Shown: positions 7,098-15,099 of the stretch, piece after piece | How positions within the stretch are numbered: the first letter of the stretch is position 1 | Layout: every line of letters starts with the position of its first letter | Virus record (IMG/VR): IMGVR_UViG_3300006086_000041 | Location: 1-21,194 of that record | From: a virus | Direction: 5' to 3' (one strand) | Length of the DNA stretch: 21,194 bases | Program-made: the position numbers and the translations under genes | Notes under the pieces: generated by a model | The model's database searches: none | The model's input: only the letters and a program-made list of their open reading frames with translations | What the model was told of the DNA's origin: nothing

Positions 7098-7640
7098 TTA
7101 AGAACCGTTTAATGTGTTTTTGCTGTGTGCCAGTAAGGTCTCGACGACAACGTCAATTTGGCTCGGATCGGTGATGGCGGCGATCTGTGTTTGAGCCTGC
7201 ACCCGGAGCGCCTGCACGAGAGCGACAATCTGGTTATAGGCGGTCGCCTTTTTGATCACGCTTGCGGCCAGCGTGGCCATGGTGAGCGCGCCGTTGCTGG
7301 CGTCAACGATTGCCTGCAGAACCGATGGTGCGGGCATAGCCATGCCGTTGACGGCCATGCGTGCCTCTATCAACTGAGCGGGCCACGAGGCGACCTCGCT
7401 GGCCGGGTATTGCGAGGTGATTTTTGCCGTCACGCCGTCAGCGTAGGAGATGATTTCTGCGACTGCGCGTGCTTTCAGATCATCGAGCGTCGGCGCAGCG
7501 ACCAGCCAAGGGTTGCCCGCCGCCAGCCAAGCATCGAGACCGGGGTCGTCAGGCGGCAGGATTGCAGTGGTGCCGTCCGAATAGGTCACCGTCGAGCTGT
7601 TGTCCCCATGGCGCTCGGCGCGGATTATCGTCTTGTCCAT
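7098..7640 (-). CDS. Tailspike-associated protein of unknown role, possible assembly chaperone
   Basis: The 180-residue product starts MDKTIIRAERHGDNSSTVTY. It has a small beta N-terminus with SDGTTAILPPDDPGLDAWLAAGN (about residues 21-44), then a helical C-terminal part with TLDDLKARAVAEIISYADGV. The N-terminal motif and the helices resemble phage proteins encoded directly after tail fibres, including DUF4376-like fibre-assembly proteins. A GAGG Shine-Dalgarno six bases upstream supports the start. It lies 9 nt downstream of the tailspike gene, the usual place for a fibre chaperone or a fibre-bound adaptor. I recognise no catalytic motif. The chaperone role is inferred from position. Confidence 0.72.
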   Translation of the reverse strand: MDKTIIRAERHGDNSSTVTYSDGTTAILPPDDPGLDAWLAAGNPWLVAAPTLDDLKARAVAEIISYADGVTAKITSQYPASEVASWPAQLIEARMAVNGMAMPAPSVLQAIVDASNGALTMATLAASVIKKATAYNQIVALVQALRVQAQTQIAAITDPSQIDVVVETLLAHSKNTLNGS

Positions 7641-7649
7641 GAGAGCCTC

Positions 7650-10600
7650 TTATGAAAGTTGATATGGATAAAGTTGGAAATGGCCTGTTTTGGCGGCACC
7701 CCACCCGTGTGGGGTGTTTAAGGTCACAGTCCCTGGTGAGCCGTTTGTTGGAAGATTTATGGTCGTGCCAAATGGGATACCCCATGGCGAGGCTGTGCCA
7801 TTGTAGGTGATGCCTAGCAGCAAGTCGCCGGAGAACAGGTATGACGCCAGATTGCCACCATAACCGTCGCCGCGCTGGACGTTGGCGATCGTATTGTTGC
7901 CCGCCGTGAAATCCCCCTCAAAAATCAGGGCCGGGAGCATCGCACCGGTCTTAATAATGGCCATGTAACCGGCAAGGGTCAGGTCGGAACACAAGTTCGA
8001 GACGAAGTTGTTGACGCCGTCCGTCGTCATGTTGTTCTGCTGCTGGCAGGTTACGGGGAAATTTCCGCTGCCATCAGCCGCACCAATTGCCGTCACAAGG
8101 AAGATCGTGTCGGTATTGATATGATAGAGCATGTCTCCCGGAGCAATTGTGTAAGACCCGTTGGCTTGCCAAGTCGACAGATAGGTGAACGTCATCGTGT
8201 CGTTCACAATGGTGCAAAGCGCCCCAGCCTCCATGTACGACGTGTTGTTCGTAATGAGTGTGCATGGCGGGACGGTCATTTTCCACGTCTTGCCATTGAT
8301 ATCGACAATGCGCTTTGACGCCTGCGAAACTTGAACGCGCGCATTGCTGCCAAAGTCTACGCGATCATTCATCGCCCTAGAACCGATGGTTCCGGTCGGG
8401 GTCGAATAATAGACGGCATAATTGCCAAGCGAGAATTCGGTAAAGTCAACATAGCTGGAATTGACGCGCGGGCGGCCTATCAAAATGCCCCCGCAATAAT
8501 TAGTCGCTTGTTGTTTAGCCGCCGTGCCGTTAGCGCCCGCCATCAGCGTGCCACCCTGCAAATTAATACCCCGCATCGTGATATATGCCGGGTTGCCATA
8601 GATCAGGTTGTTAATGCGCCCGTTGCCGTTGATGCTACACCCGTCGAACGTAATTGATTGCGAGCCACCAGCCTGAATATAACCTGCGGGGCTCTGTTTA
8701 TGGTTCGAGTCTCCGAGATTGAATATGCAGCCGATGAAAAGAACCGGGGCGTTAAACGAAGATGTCGCCTGCAAACGCCCGATGCGAACCATGTTTTCCG
8801 CATATGCGTTGGTAATTTTCAGAGTTCCGGCATAGCCGAGGCCGTAAAAATCCAGCATTTGGTAGCACGCGCCGCCAGAGCAATTATCAATCGGGCCGCC
8901 GAACTCCGACATCCCAAGCCCGAATTTCGAGCCCGTGATGAAGGTATGGCACCAAACCCAATTGACGTTGCGAATTTCGACATTGCGGGACTGTGTATGG
9001 CAGACCGCAATGCAATAAACGCATGTGCCAATCGCACAGTCTCGGATACGAACAAAATCGCCGTTGCCGTCACCGTTCGGTTTGACGCAGACACCGCAAG
9101 CAAATCCGGAAATATCGCAAAATTCAATCGTTACATCCGACGATTGTCCCTTGTTATATTGCGCGGCACCAAATCCGGTCCAAGCCGGATAATTGACTGT
9201 CGGATAGTGGTCTGCGGGCTGGGCCGCTGAATAGGCGTCGATAGTGATGGCGGCATAAGGCGAGTGCTGCTGCAATCCGCCCGGATTGGTGCCGGTCGGG
9301 GTAATTGCCGGGTCGAGCCAAGCAGTGTCGGTCGACGGAAAAATATTGCCGCCAGCCAGCGTCGCTGCCTGAATAAACGGGGCGGCAAGGCCTCGAAAGG
9401 CGATACCTGAAATCATCGATCCACGAGCGGCCTGTACATTGATGACCGGACGATCCCATTTGGTCGGCAGAATGGACGTGCCATCATAAATCTGCGCGGC
9501 ATACGAGGGTTTGACGCCGCCGATTAACCGGACACCGTGGTACTGATCGCCGTAGCCAAGATGCAGTGTGTCACTCGTGACATATTTTCCGAATGGCAGC
9601 AGCACCGCGTTGACGCCGTTGCGAAAGGCGTAGTCGATTGCAGCCTGAATGGCTGTCGTGTTGTCAGTCCCGGAAACGACACCGGAGGCATAAAGATAGC
9701 CGCCATCACCCATCGCGCCAAATTCCGCGCAGTTGACATATGGCGCGGTCGAATACATAGGCTCCCAATAAATGCCGCCGTTCAGCACTTCCCCCCATAC
9801 GCCGGTCGTGACTGCGGTGCCACGCTTGTAGGTCAGAGAGGCGGTCGAATATGTGCCATTGTTGAAGGTTCCGGCCACAGCGTCGACGGTCACATAATTG
9901 ATGGCGGCGGGGATGACGGCGGCCAAGAGTGCGGCTTTAGTCGCCAGCCGCATAGTGTTCAGCGCGCTAACCGCGCCTGTTGCGGCCGCAGCAGCATTTT
10001 GAGCGGTGGTGACATAGCCTTGAATTGTGGCAACATCGGCCTGCGCTGTCGCCAGATCAGAGACGACGATGGCGAGATCGTTCTGAACGGTTGCCAAGTT
10101 TTGCGCAATTGTGGCTGCCGTTTGGGTGTCGGTCGCCATATCGGCCTGAACCGCCGCGAGATCATTCTGGACGTTCTGAAGCGCTGCCTGAACCGTCGCC
10201 ATATTTTGGGCAACCGTGTTCATATCAGCGATCACCGTCGCCTTGTCCTGGTCAGCAGCCGCGAGATCAGTTTGGACATTGGCGAGCGCCGTTTGGGTCG
10301 CAGCAAGATCAGTTTGGACGGTCGCCAAGTTTTGCGCAATTGTCGACGCTGTTTGAACGTCGGTCGCCAAGTCGCTCTGAATAGTGGCGAGAGCGGTCTG
10401 TGTAGCGCTTAAATCGCCCTGCACGGTGGCCATATCTTGAACCACGGTTGCGGTGTCCGAAACGACTATCGCGGTGTCAGACTGGATCGTAGCCAAAGCC
10501 GCCGCTACTGCGGCGATATTGGTCTGGATGCCCGCCAGTGCATTTTGGGCCGCCGTTGCGGCCTGCTGCGCAGCCAGAATTAATGACGGATCAACGACCG

Positions 10601-10823
10601 GCGTCCAATTGGTCGGATCAAATATCGCGCCGGATAGATGTGACACCGAACAGGCATAGCAACCACCGTTGATGCTGACGAAGGACGCGGGAGATTTGTT
10701 CGTTGCGGCGACATAAGCCGTGGCTGCTGACCATGGCGCAAGCGGCCCAAGCGGCGGCGGTCCGGGTGGACCAATGTCGCCGCGCGGTAGAACAGTGACA
10801 GGGCCTTTGCTGTTGTCCAGCAT
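7650..10823 (-). CDS. Tailspike/tail fibre with pectate-lyase-like beta-helix
   Basis: The 1057-residue product is modular. Residues about 15-27 are Gly/Pro-rich (GDIGPPGPPPLGP, collagen-like). Residues about 29-76 (PWSAATAYV ... FVSINGGCYACSVSH ... TNWTPV) resemble small carbohydrate-binding modules of tail fibres. Residues about 83-295 are a long trimeric-type coiled coil with 7-residue periodicity (ATVQxDLA units). From about 360 (VNCAEFGAMGDGG ... DNTTAIQAAIDYAF) there is the hallmark start of a Pectate_lyase_3-type right-handed beta-helix, as in phage tailspike depolymerases. The C-terminus likely trimerises. It probably binds or degrades a surface polysaccharide. Catalytic residues cannot be named from sequence alone. 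It ends 9 nt before the next gene and begins 5 nt after the accessory gene. Confidence 0.87.
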   Translation of the reverse strand: MLDNSKGPVTVLPRGDIGPPGPPPLGPLAPWSAATAYVAATNKSPASFVSINGGCYACSVSHLSGAIFDPTNWTPVVDPSLILAAQQAATAAQNALAGIQTNIAAVAAALATIQSDTAIVVSDTATVVQDMATVQGDLSATQTALATIQSDLATDVQTASTIAQNLATVQTDLAATQTALANVQTDLAAADQDKATVIADMNTVAQNMATVQAALQNVQNDLAAVQADMATDTQTAATIAQNLATVQNDLAIVVSDLATAQADVATIQGYVTTAQNAAAAATGAVSALNTMRLATKAALLAAVIPAAINYVTVDAVAGTFNNGTYSTASLTYKRGTAVTTGVWGEVLNGGIYWEPMYSTAPYVNCAEFGAMGDGGYLYASGVVSGTDNTTAIQAAIDYAFRNGVNAVLLPFGKYVTSDTLHLGYGDQYHGVRLIGGVKPSYAAQIYDGTSILPTKWDRPVINVQAARGSMISGIAFRGLAAPFIQAATLAGGNIFPSTDTAWLDPAITPTGTNPGGLQQHSPYAAITIDAYSAAQPADHYPTVNYPAWTGFGAAQYNKGQSSDVTIEFCDISGFACGVCVKPNGDGNGDFVRIRDCAIGTCVYCIAVCHTQSRNVEIRNVNWVWCHTFITGSKFGLGMSEFGGPIDNCSGGACYQMLDFYGLGYAGTLKITNAYAENMVRIGRLQATSSFNAPVLFIGCIFNLGDSNHKQSPAGYIQAGGSQSITFDGCSINGNGRINNLIYGNPAYITMRGINLQGGTLMAGANGTAAKQQATNYCGGILIGRPRVNSSYVDFTEFSLGNYAVYYSTPTGTIGSRAMNDRVDFGSNARVQVSQASKRIVDINGKTWKMTVPPCTLITNNTSYMEAGALCTIVNDTMTFTYLSTWQANGSYTIAPGDMLYHINTDTIFLVTAIGAADGSGNFPVTCQQQNNMTTDGVNNFVSNLCSDLTLAGYMAIIKTGAMLPALIFEGDFTAGNNTIANVQRGDGYGGNLASYLFSGDLLLGITYNGTASPWGIPFGTTINLPTNGSPGTVTLNTPHGWGAAKTGHFQLYPYQLS
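10068..10379 (-). repeat. Internal duplication in tailspike coiled coil
   Basis: Two copies, 10068-10148 and 10299-10379, lie 231 bp apart, encoding protein segments 77 residues (11 heptads) apart. Both contain the identical 20-mer gccaagttttgcgcaattgt on the plus strand (from 10093 and 10324), translating around TIAQNLATVQ. The flanking coiled coil is built from shorter degenerate 7- and 14-residue repeats. The in-phase spacing suggests stalk length change by repeat recombination. Confidence 0.8.
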
Positions 10824-10828
10824 GATAA

Positions 10829-11242
10829 TTACTCGCGAGTTGGGCCGAGGGTGCAGGTCACAGTGCCTGCGGCGATAATCGTTTTGTCATCCGGTGTGAT
10901 CATTTTGATAGAGATCGGATAGATACCGTCCGGCACCTGCGCGACAGTCGCTTCAGACTGCCTGAACGACAGATCAACCGACAGACCGGGGATCGGTGTG
11001 CCCGTGGCGTCGAGGCCAGCCCCGTCGATCAGCGGAGCCATAATAATTGTCGGCGGGTTCGAAGCGCTGTCAAAATCGAGGAGCAAAGCTCCGGTGACTT
11101 GATCCCGCGCCTGCGCATGCCAGCGCACCCCGGCCAGCTCATCTATTGTCCAGCCGGGCAACAGATATCGTTCGGATAATTTGAAAGTTTCGGACTGATC
11201 GCAGGCCCAAACAATCTGCGCGATGGAAGCTAAAACAGCCAT
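10829..11242 (-). CDS. Tail accessory protein of unknown function
   Basis: The 137-residue product starts MAVLASIAQIVWACDQSETF. Its content is mostly predicted beta: WTIDELAGVRWHAQARD, TGALLLDF, PGLSVDLSF, DGIYPISIKMITPDDKTIIAAGTV. The final part resembles beta-sandwich baseplate or fibre adaptor domains (BppU N-terminal type, with an ISIKM..DDKTI..GTV end strand). It lies between two receptor-binding proteins, 10 nt downstream of the collar fibre gene and 5 nt upstream of the tailspike. This suggests an adaptor that attaches the tailspike, but the fold assignment is weak. No signal peptide is convincing; the N-terminal hydrophobic residues are too short. Confidence 0.72.
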   Translation of the reverse strand: MAVLASIAQIVWACDQSETFKLSERYLLPGWTIDELAGVRWHAQARDQVTGALLLDFDSASNPPTIIMAPLIDGAGLDATGTPIPGLSVDLSFRQSEATVAQVPDGIYPISIKMITPDDKTIIAAGTVTCTLGPTRE

Positions 11243-11252
11243 TTAAGCCTCT

Positions 11253-12449
11253 TTAAAATTTGATGCAGGCAAGCAGAGCAACGTTTCGCGGGCGGTTTTC
11301 CGTACCGGCATTGTTGCTCACTTGGGTTTGCGCGGTGAGGTTGTGGGAATGCGCTCCAGCCGGAGCGATGGTGACCGTAGGTGCCACGTTGGAGATGCCG
11401 GGCACCACGACATCTTGCTGATTTGCAATCTGCGCCGTGCCGCCGTTGCCGTTCAAAATGCTGGCGGTTGTGGTGGCTGCGTGCGTGTGGGTGCCCTGGC
11501 TGTCGGTCGTGCCGGTCGTCGTGGCCGGGTGATTGTGCGGCCCGATCAATTCCGGCTGGTCAGAACCAATGGCGCGCCCGGCATCAATACCGCGTCCGTC
11601 ATCCAGCGAGCGGATGAATTCGCCGCGCAAATCCGGCAGATTAAATGTCGTGGCCCCATCGCCCGCACCGAACGTGGTGCCGATCGCGGCGAACAGATTT
11701 GCATAGGTCGCTCGGGAAACTGCGTTGCCGTTGGCCTTCAGATAGCCCACTGGGGCCTTAGCCTGCGCGACGTGAATAATCGTGCCGGACGGAACCACCG
11801 CAGCAGCAGGAAGCCGAGATGCAATCGCTGCCGCAAATTGAGCAACTGTCGTGCTCTCATATTTGCCGAGCAGTGCGTTAAACAGCGCCAGTAGATCATT
11901 GTCGGCTATTGCAGCATCTGGCGGCAAATCCGGATAATCGAGCGACGCCTGATGATCTACAATTTTTACGCCTTCGGTGCCGGTGTAGGGTGTGATTTGG
12001 ATGTTATTGATGGCCGCATCAACATAGGCCTTCGTCGCAAAAACCCCTGCCGGTGGAGCAATCGGCACGCCGTCTGTATTGCCAAACGCTAGCGTGAAAA
12101 TAAAAATATAACTGGCCCCGCTCGGTTTGTTCGAATTCCACGTTGCCGCGCCAATTTGACTGCCGGTTTCATCGAAAACGGCCACTTCCCGGATAACAAA
12201 TTCAGGAACGGTGTCGGGCACCACGCACGTAATATCTACCTGCGTTGGATTGGTGGGATTTACGACCGCGCTGGTTACCGCCGCACGATATATTTCGTTT
12301 GTAAGGCCGCCGCCCGCCGTGGAAAGCGCGGGAATAGCCCCACCACCGTCGCCGACAGCAAAACTGGTCGGGACTGGCCGGGTGCCACCCGCGAGAGCTG
12401 CGGCTTGACGCCGATCAAGATATGCGGTGGGTGTCGAACCATATGTCAT
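11253..12449 (-). CDS. H: Tail-collar fibre protein (P2 gpH-like position)
   Basis: The 398-residue product starts MTYGSTPTAYLDRRQAAALA. The N-terminal 150 residues carry the baseplate-attachment region of gpH-type fibres (SFAVGDGGGAIP, TNEIYRAAVTS, VREVAVFDETG-like pattern). A phage tail-collar domain lies at about 219-275 (PSGTIIHVAQAKAPVGYLKANG ... YANLFAAIGTTFG ... FNLPDLRGEFIR). The C-terminal tip has HxH pairs at about residues 305/307, 321/323 and 367/369, typical of metal-binding needle-like fibre tips. It ends ENRPRNVALLACIKF, a common collar-fibre terminus. The ATG overlaps the gpI stop (ATGA). It should be the primary adhesion fibre. Confidence 0.9.
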   Translation of the reverse strand: MTYGSTPTAYLDRRQAAALAGGTRPVPTSFAVGDGGGAIPALSTAGGGLTNEIYRAAVTSAVVNPTNPTQVDITCVVPDTVPEFVIREVAVFDETGSQIGAATWNSNKPSGASYIFIFTLAFGNTDGVPIAPPAGVFATKAYVDAAINNIQITPYTGTEGVKIVDHQASLDYPDLPPDAAIADNDLLALFNALLGKYESTTVAQFAAAIASRLPAAAVVPSGTIIHVAQAKAPVGYLKANGNAVSRATYANLFAAIGTTFGAGDGATTFNLPDLRGEFIRSLDDGRGIDAGRAIGSDQPELIGPHNHPATTTGTTDSQGTHTHAATTTASILNGNGGTAQIANQQDVVVPGISNVAPTVTIAPAGAHSHNLTAQTQVSNNAGTENRPRNVALLACIKF

Positions 12450-13045
12450 TTTAGCGGCCTTATGTGGCTGATGGAGATGGCAGTAATCACCGACGAAATG
12501 GGGATTGATCCGGAAATCCGGACGGTGTTGTCAGAAGGCAAAATGCGGACGAAGCAGTGCGCCATCATTTGCGAGGCGACATTCATCCCCCCAGTCGAAT
12601 GGCCAACGATGCGCACCACCGGAATGTCGCGCACGTTCTTGCGCCGCAAAGCCGAGGCCCAGACGTCGGCGGGCATCGCATAAGCGGTTTCGGGTTGGGC
12701 CGGAATTTCGACCAGAAACTGCGGCCAGACGCCGCCGAATTCCCAAAAGTCGCGGATTTTCACCGCATAACCGACATCGAGCGAGATTTCGCGCTCGAGC
12801 GCTTCGGGCGAGCCATATGCACAATGATTGTCAAAACTGGAGGCCACAGCCGCGCGATCGGCGACCTCATCCGTGCCAGTCCAATGATGGATTGAGGTTT
12901 CCCACGCCAGCAAAGGCAGAAACTTCGCGTCGCATTGATCGGCGCGGCGCTCGCGCCGGATCACGTCGGTATCAACGCTCAAAATGCGCTCGGACGTGTT
13001 GGTTTGGGCGCGTTCAAACGGGCTGGGGTTCGGGAGCAGGTTCAT
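12446..13045 (-). CDS. I: Tail/baseplate protein I (P2 gpI-like)
   Basis: The 199-residue product starts MNLLPNPSPFERAQTNTSER. It contains RRADQCDAKFLPLLAWETSI, a highly typical gpI signature (LLPpnas..e.al......i......ir...nP..cp...LpwLAwe.svd.W). It helps close the baseplate and attach the fibre. The open frame begins 12 codons earlier, but ATG at 13045 gives the ATGA overlap with gpJ and the family start. The region after residue 100 (EFGGVWPQFLVEIPAQPET, then RNVRDIPVVRI-like) also fits the family. Confidence 0.9.
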   Translation of the reverse strand: MNLLPNPSPFERAQTNTSERILSVDTDVIRRERRADQCDAKFLPLLAWETSIHHWTGTDEVADRAAVASSFDNHCAYGSPEALEREISLDVGYAVKIRDFWEFGGVWPQFLVEIPAQPETAYAMPADVWASALRRKNVRDIPVVRIVGHSTGGMNVASQMMAHCFVRILPSDNTVRISGSIPISSVITAISISHIRPLK

Positions 13046-13947
13046 GTCTCGAACGCCCATGTCACGAGGGAACCAACGCAAACCGGCGCTTCAAATGGCC
13101 CGCCGCCGATGCGCATGGTGGGCGATGAAATCTGCACATCGACGACATAACCCGGATCGTCATGGCCGAGCGCTGCGGTGATACCGCCCAGTGTTGCCGC
13201 TGCGGCGATGGCACGGCGTGATAGTGTATAGGCGTCAAGCCGGAACTTTTGCGCGGCGGTCACACTGGCGGCATCGGCCCCGCGTCGCAGGATAATTGTC
13301 GCAGTCACATTATATTGGACGGGGATGGCCGAAACGACGTTGATGTGATCGTTGACCTTGCGCTGGGCGCGCGGAAATGCGGCTTTAACCCGTTTTAAAA
13401 CGTCGGCATGAACCACGCCGTCCGCATTGGCGCCAAGACAAACTATCCGAACTTCCCCCGGCGCAATGCCCGCAACCTCGGCCCCATAGACGGCCACGTC
13501 AGCCAGTTCGACCGGCGCGGCCGAGAGCGCCGCATAACGATAGCCGCCATATGATCCGCCGATCGACAGGTTTTCCCAGGCGAGCTGGGCGCGGCGACGC
13601 AGGCTGTCGTCGGTCTCGCCAATCACCTTGACCGTGTGAAAGTCTGCCGCCCGCAAAATCAGGTCGTTGCCGGTCGCCTTCGCCAGTGAAGTTGCCAGCA
13701 CCGCGTCATTGACACGGGCGCGCACGAGCAGCTCCCGATAGGCGTCTGTCTCCTGCAATATTTTGGCCGGATCGGTCTCAAGCGCGTCGACATTATAGGC
13801 GGGGAGCGTCGGGTCGATCAGCCGCGCGGCAGTCCAACGCGCCAGATAGTCCTGCATGCGCGCATCGAGAACGGCCTCGAAGGCAAGATTTTCCAACGCA
13901 TCGGGCGCGGGCAAAAGCGACAGATCGAGCGGGGCAAAATTGGTCAT
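13042..13947 (-). CDS. J: Baseplate assembly protein J (P2 gpJ-like)
   Basis: The 301-residue product starts MTNFAPLDLSLLPAPDALEN. It contains PAYNVDALETDPAKILQETDAYRE, LAKATGNDLILRAADF, TDDSLRRRAQLAWENLSIGGSYGGYRYAA (gpJ signature) and RRAIAAAATLGGITAALGH. This is the wedge protein of contractile-tail baseplates. Length is close to P2 gpJ (about 300). It overlaps gpW and gpI genes by 4 nt on each side. Confidence 0.94.
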   Translation of the reverse strand: MTNFAPLDLSLLPAPDALENLAFEAVLDARMQDYLARWTAARLIDPTLPAYNVDALETDPAKILQETDAYRELLVRARVNDAVLATSLAKATGNDLILRAADFHTVKVIGETDDSLRRRAQLAWENLSIGGSYGGYRYAALSAAPVELADVAVYGAEVAGIAPGEVRIVCLGANADGVVHADVLKRVKAAFPRAQRKVNDHINVVSAIPVQYNVTATIILRRGADAASVTAAQKFRLDAYTLSRRAIAAAATLGGITAALGHDDPGYVVDVQISSPTMRIGGGPFEAPVCVGSLVTWAFET

Positions 13948-14330
13948 GCGGCCCTCACCAGCATGCCCGCGACATCATAGGCGGCGGAAACCCGTGTCGG
14001 CGCACCGTAAATACCGAGGTGACCGTCTTCGTAAAAATCGCCGACCAGTTCAAACGCAGAACGACCGTCTCCGCTCATTTGCAGGACATTGACCTTGGTC
14101 AACCGGAAGCCGGGTTCCCATTTTTTGAGGGCGGCGGCAGTGCGGCCGACGAACAAAACGAATGTCGAATTATTGCCCGGCCGATCAATCAGCGCGGGCA
14201 CATCCGAGCCAAAGGTGCGGCGCATGACGCGCGAACCAATCACCGTGGTCAGAATGGTGCTGATCGACTGGGCGCAATGTGCCCAGCTCGTCAAAACCTT
14301 TCCGGTGCGGCGATCGATCCCCGCGCGCAT
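13944..14330 (-). CDS. W: Baseplate wedge protein W (gp25-like)
   Basis: The 128-residue product starts MRAGIDRRTGKVLTSWAHCA. It has SISTILTTVIGSRVMRRTFGSDVPALID, the classic gpW/gp25 lysozyme-like baseplate motif, and a terminal beta region. The open frame runs further upstream but this would run through the preceding gene; ATG at 14330 is one base after its TAA and fits the family start. It joins gpJ and gpI to form the P2-type wedge. Confidence 0.92.
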   Translation of the reverse strand: MRAGIDRRTGKVLTSWAHCAQSISTILTTVIGSRVMRRTFGSDVPALIDRPGNNSTFVLFVGRTAAALKKWEPGFRLTKVNVLQMSGDGRSAFELVGDFYEDGHLGIYGAPTRVSAAYDVAGMLVRAA

Positions 14331-14331
14331 T

Positions 14332-14541
14332 TTAATTGCCCGTATGTTCGAGGGCGGCGTCCGCCTGCGGCGCGGCGTCATCCTGGACGATGCCGTCGAG
14401 CAGCAGGTGGCGCGCCTCGGAGGCAGTGAGACGAATTTGCTCGCCCTTCTTGCGATGAGCTCCAGCGATCCGCATGCCGTTGGGCAAATCGACAGCGACG
14501 ACAAATGCGCGGCGTTCGGGAGTGTTGGTTTTCGGCGACAT
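14332..14541 (-). CDS. Small protein of unknown function between V and W
   Basis: The 69-residue product starts MSPKTNTPERRAFVVAVDLP. The central part (GMRIAGAHRKKGEQIRLTASEARHLLLDGIVQDD) has the outline of small phage proteins with a GE.I.L...EA..L...G.V pattern, similar in shape to the FluMu-type protein at 16790-17044. An AGGAGG Shine-Dalgarno five bases from ATG gives a clear start, and the end is acidic. I do not know its role; the position suggests a baseplate or tail structural accessory. The C-terminal DDAAPQADAALEHTGN is likely disordered. Confidence 0.75.
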   Translation of the reverse strand: MSPKTNTPERRAFVVAVDLPNGMRIAGAHRKKGEQIRLTASEARHLLLDGIVQDDAAPQADAALEHTGN

Positions 14542-14550
14542 TTTGACCTC

Positions 14551-15099
14551 CTATTTGACGAGAACGTTGGTGGCGAGATTGGCGACATCGGCGTTGCCCG
14601 CCGTGTCCAGGGTGCCTTGCATGGCGGCGGGATTGCTGGCGTCAGCGCCGCCGAGCAACGTCTGACCATCGGCAATGATTTTTGTGCCTTTCAGCGTGAT
14701 GACCCCGCCGACCAGGGAAATGCTCGCAGCACCCGCCTCGATGAACGCGCCGGTATCAGTCAGGCGGAACCGCATGCCGTTGCGCTCGGCAATGATGTCT
14801 TCATCGGCGCTGTCGGATGGTGCCGGATTGGCGTCGTGGAAGCCGCCGGGTAAAAAGGTCGCATTGGCGATGTCGCCACCTGGGCAAATCAGCGTGACTT
14901 GCTGGCCAACCTTCATCGGGTGCCACGCCTTGGCGGTGCCCGCATGATTTGATCCGGGAATGGCATGGGTGTCCGTGCCGATATCGGCGACGATCGTATT
15001 GGTTTTGGCATCAAAACTTTTAACGGTCGCCGGGAGGAGCAGATTGTTCATCTGCTTGCGAAGCTCAGCGAGCTGGAAATAAACGTCGTCGAAGCTCAT
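14551..15099 (-). CDS. V: Baseplate spike protein V (P2 gpV-like)
   Basis: The 182-residue product starts MSFDDVYFQLAELRKQMNNL. The predicted OB-fold region at about residues 20-90 includes ATVKSFD..TNTIVADIG, WHPMKVGQQVTLICPGGDIANATFLPG. A beta-rich C-terminal spike follows (MRFRLTDTGAFIEAGAASISLVGGVITLKG). It forms the membrane-piercing tip trimer. The end lacks an obvious HxH iron site as found at the P2 gpV apex; the tip may use another protein or be blunt. It overlaps the gp37-like gene by 4 nt. Confidence 0.9.
   Translation of the reverse strand: MSFDDVYFQLAELRKQMNNLLLPATVKSFDAKTNTIVADIGTDTHAIPGSNHAGTAKAWHPMKVGQQVTLICPGGDIANATFLPGGFHDANPAPSDSADEDIIAERNGMRFRLTDTGAFIEAGAASISLVGGVITLKGTKIIADGQTLLGGADASNPAAMQGTLDTAGNADVANLATNVLVK

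Noticed and set aside
9537-10412. Long plus-strand open frames opposite the tailspike and other genes
   Set aside because: They are shadows of GC-biased minus-strand genes with repetitive codons; no ribosome binding sites or recognisable domains.
7650-12449. Invertible tail-fibre segment (Gin/Cin type) as in Mu
   Set aside because: No recombinase gene, no inverted crossover sites and no oppositely oriented fibre fragment are visible here.
13944-14675. Long minus-strand frame upstream of gpW
   Set aside because: The extra part overlaps the 69-residue gene and gpV in another frame; gpW homology starts at MRAGID, one base after the preceding stop.
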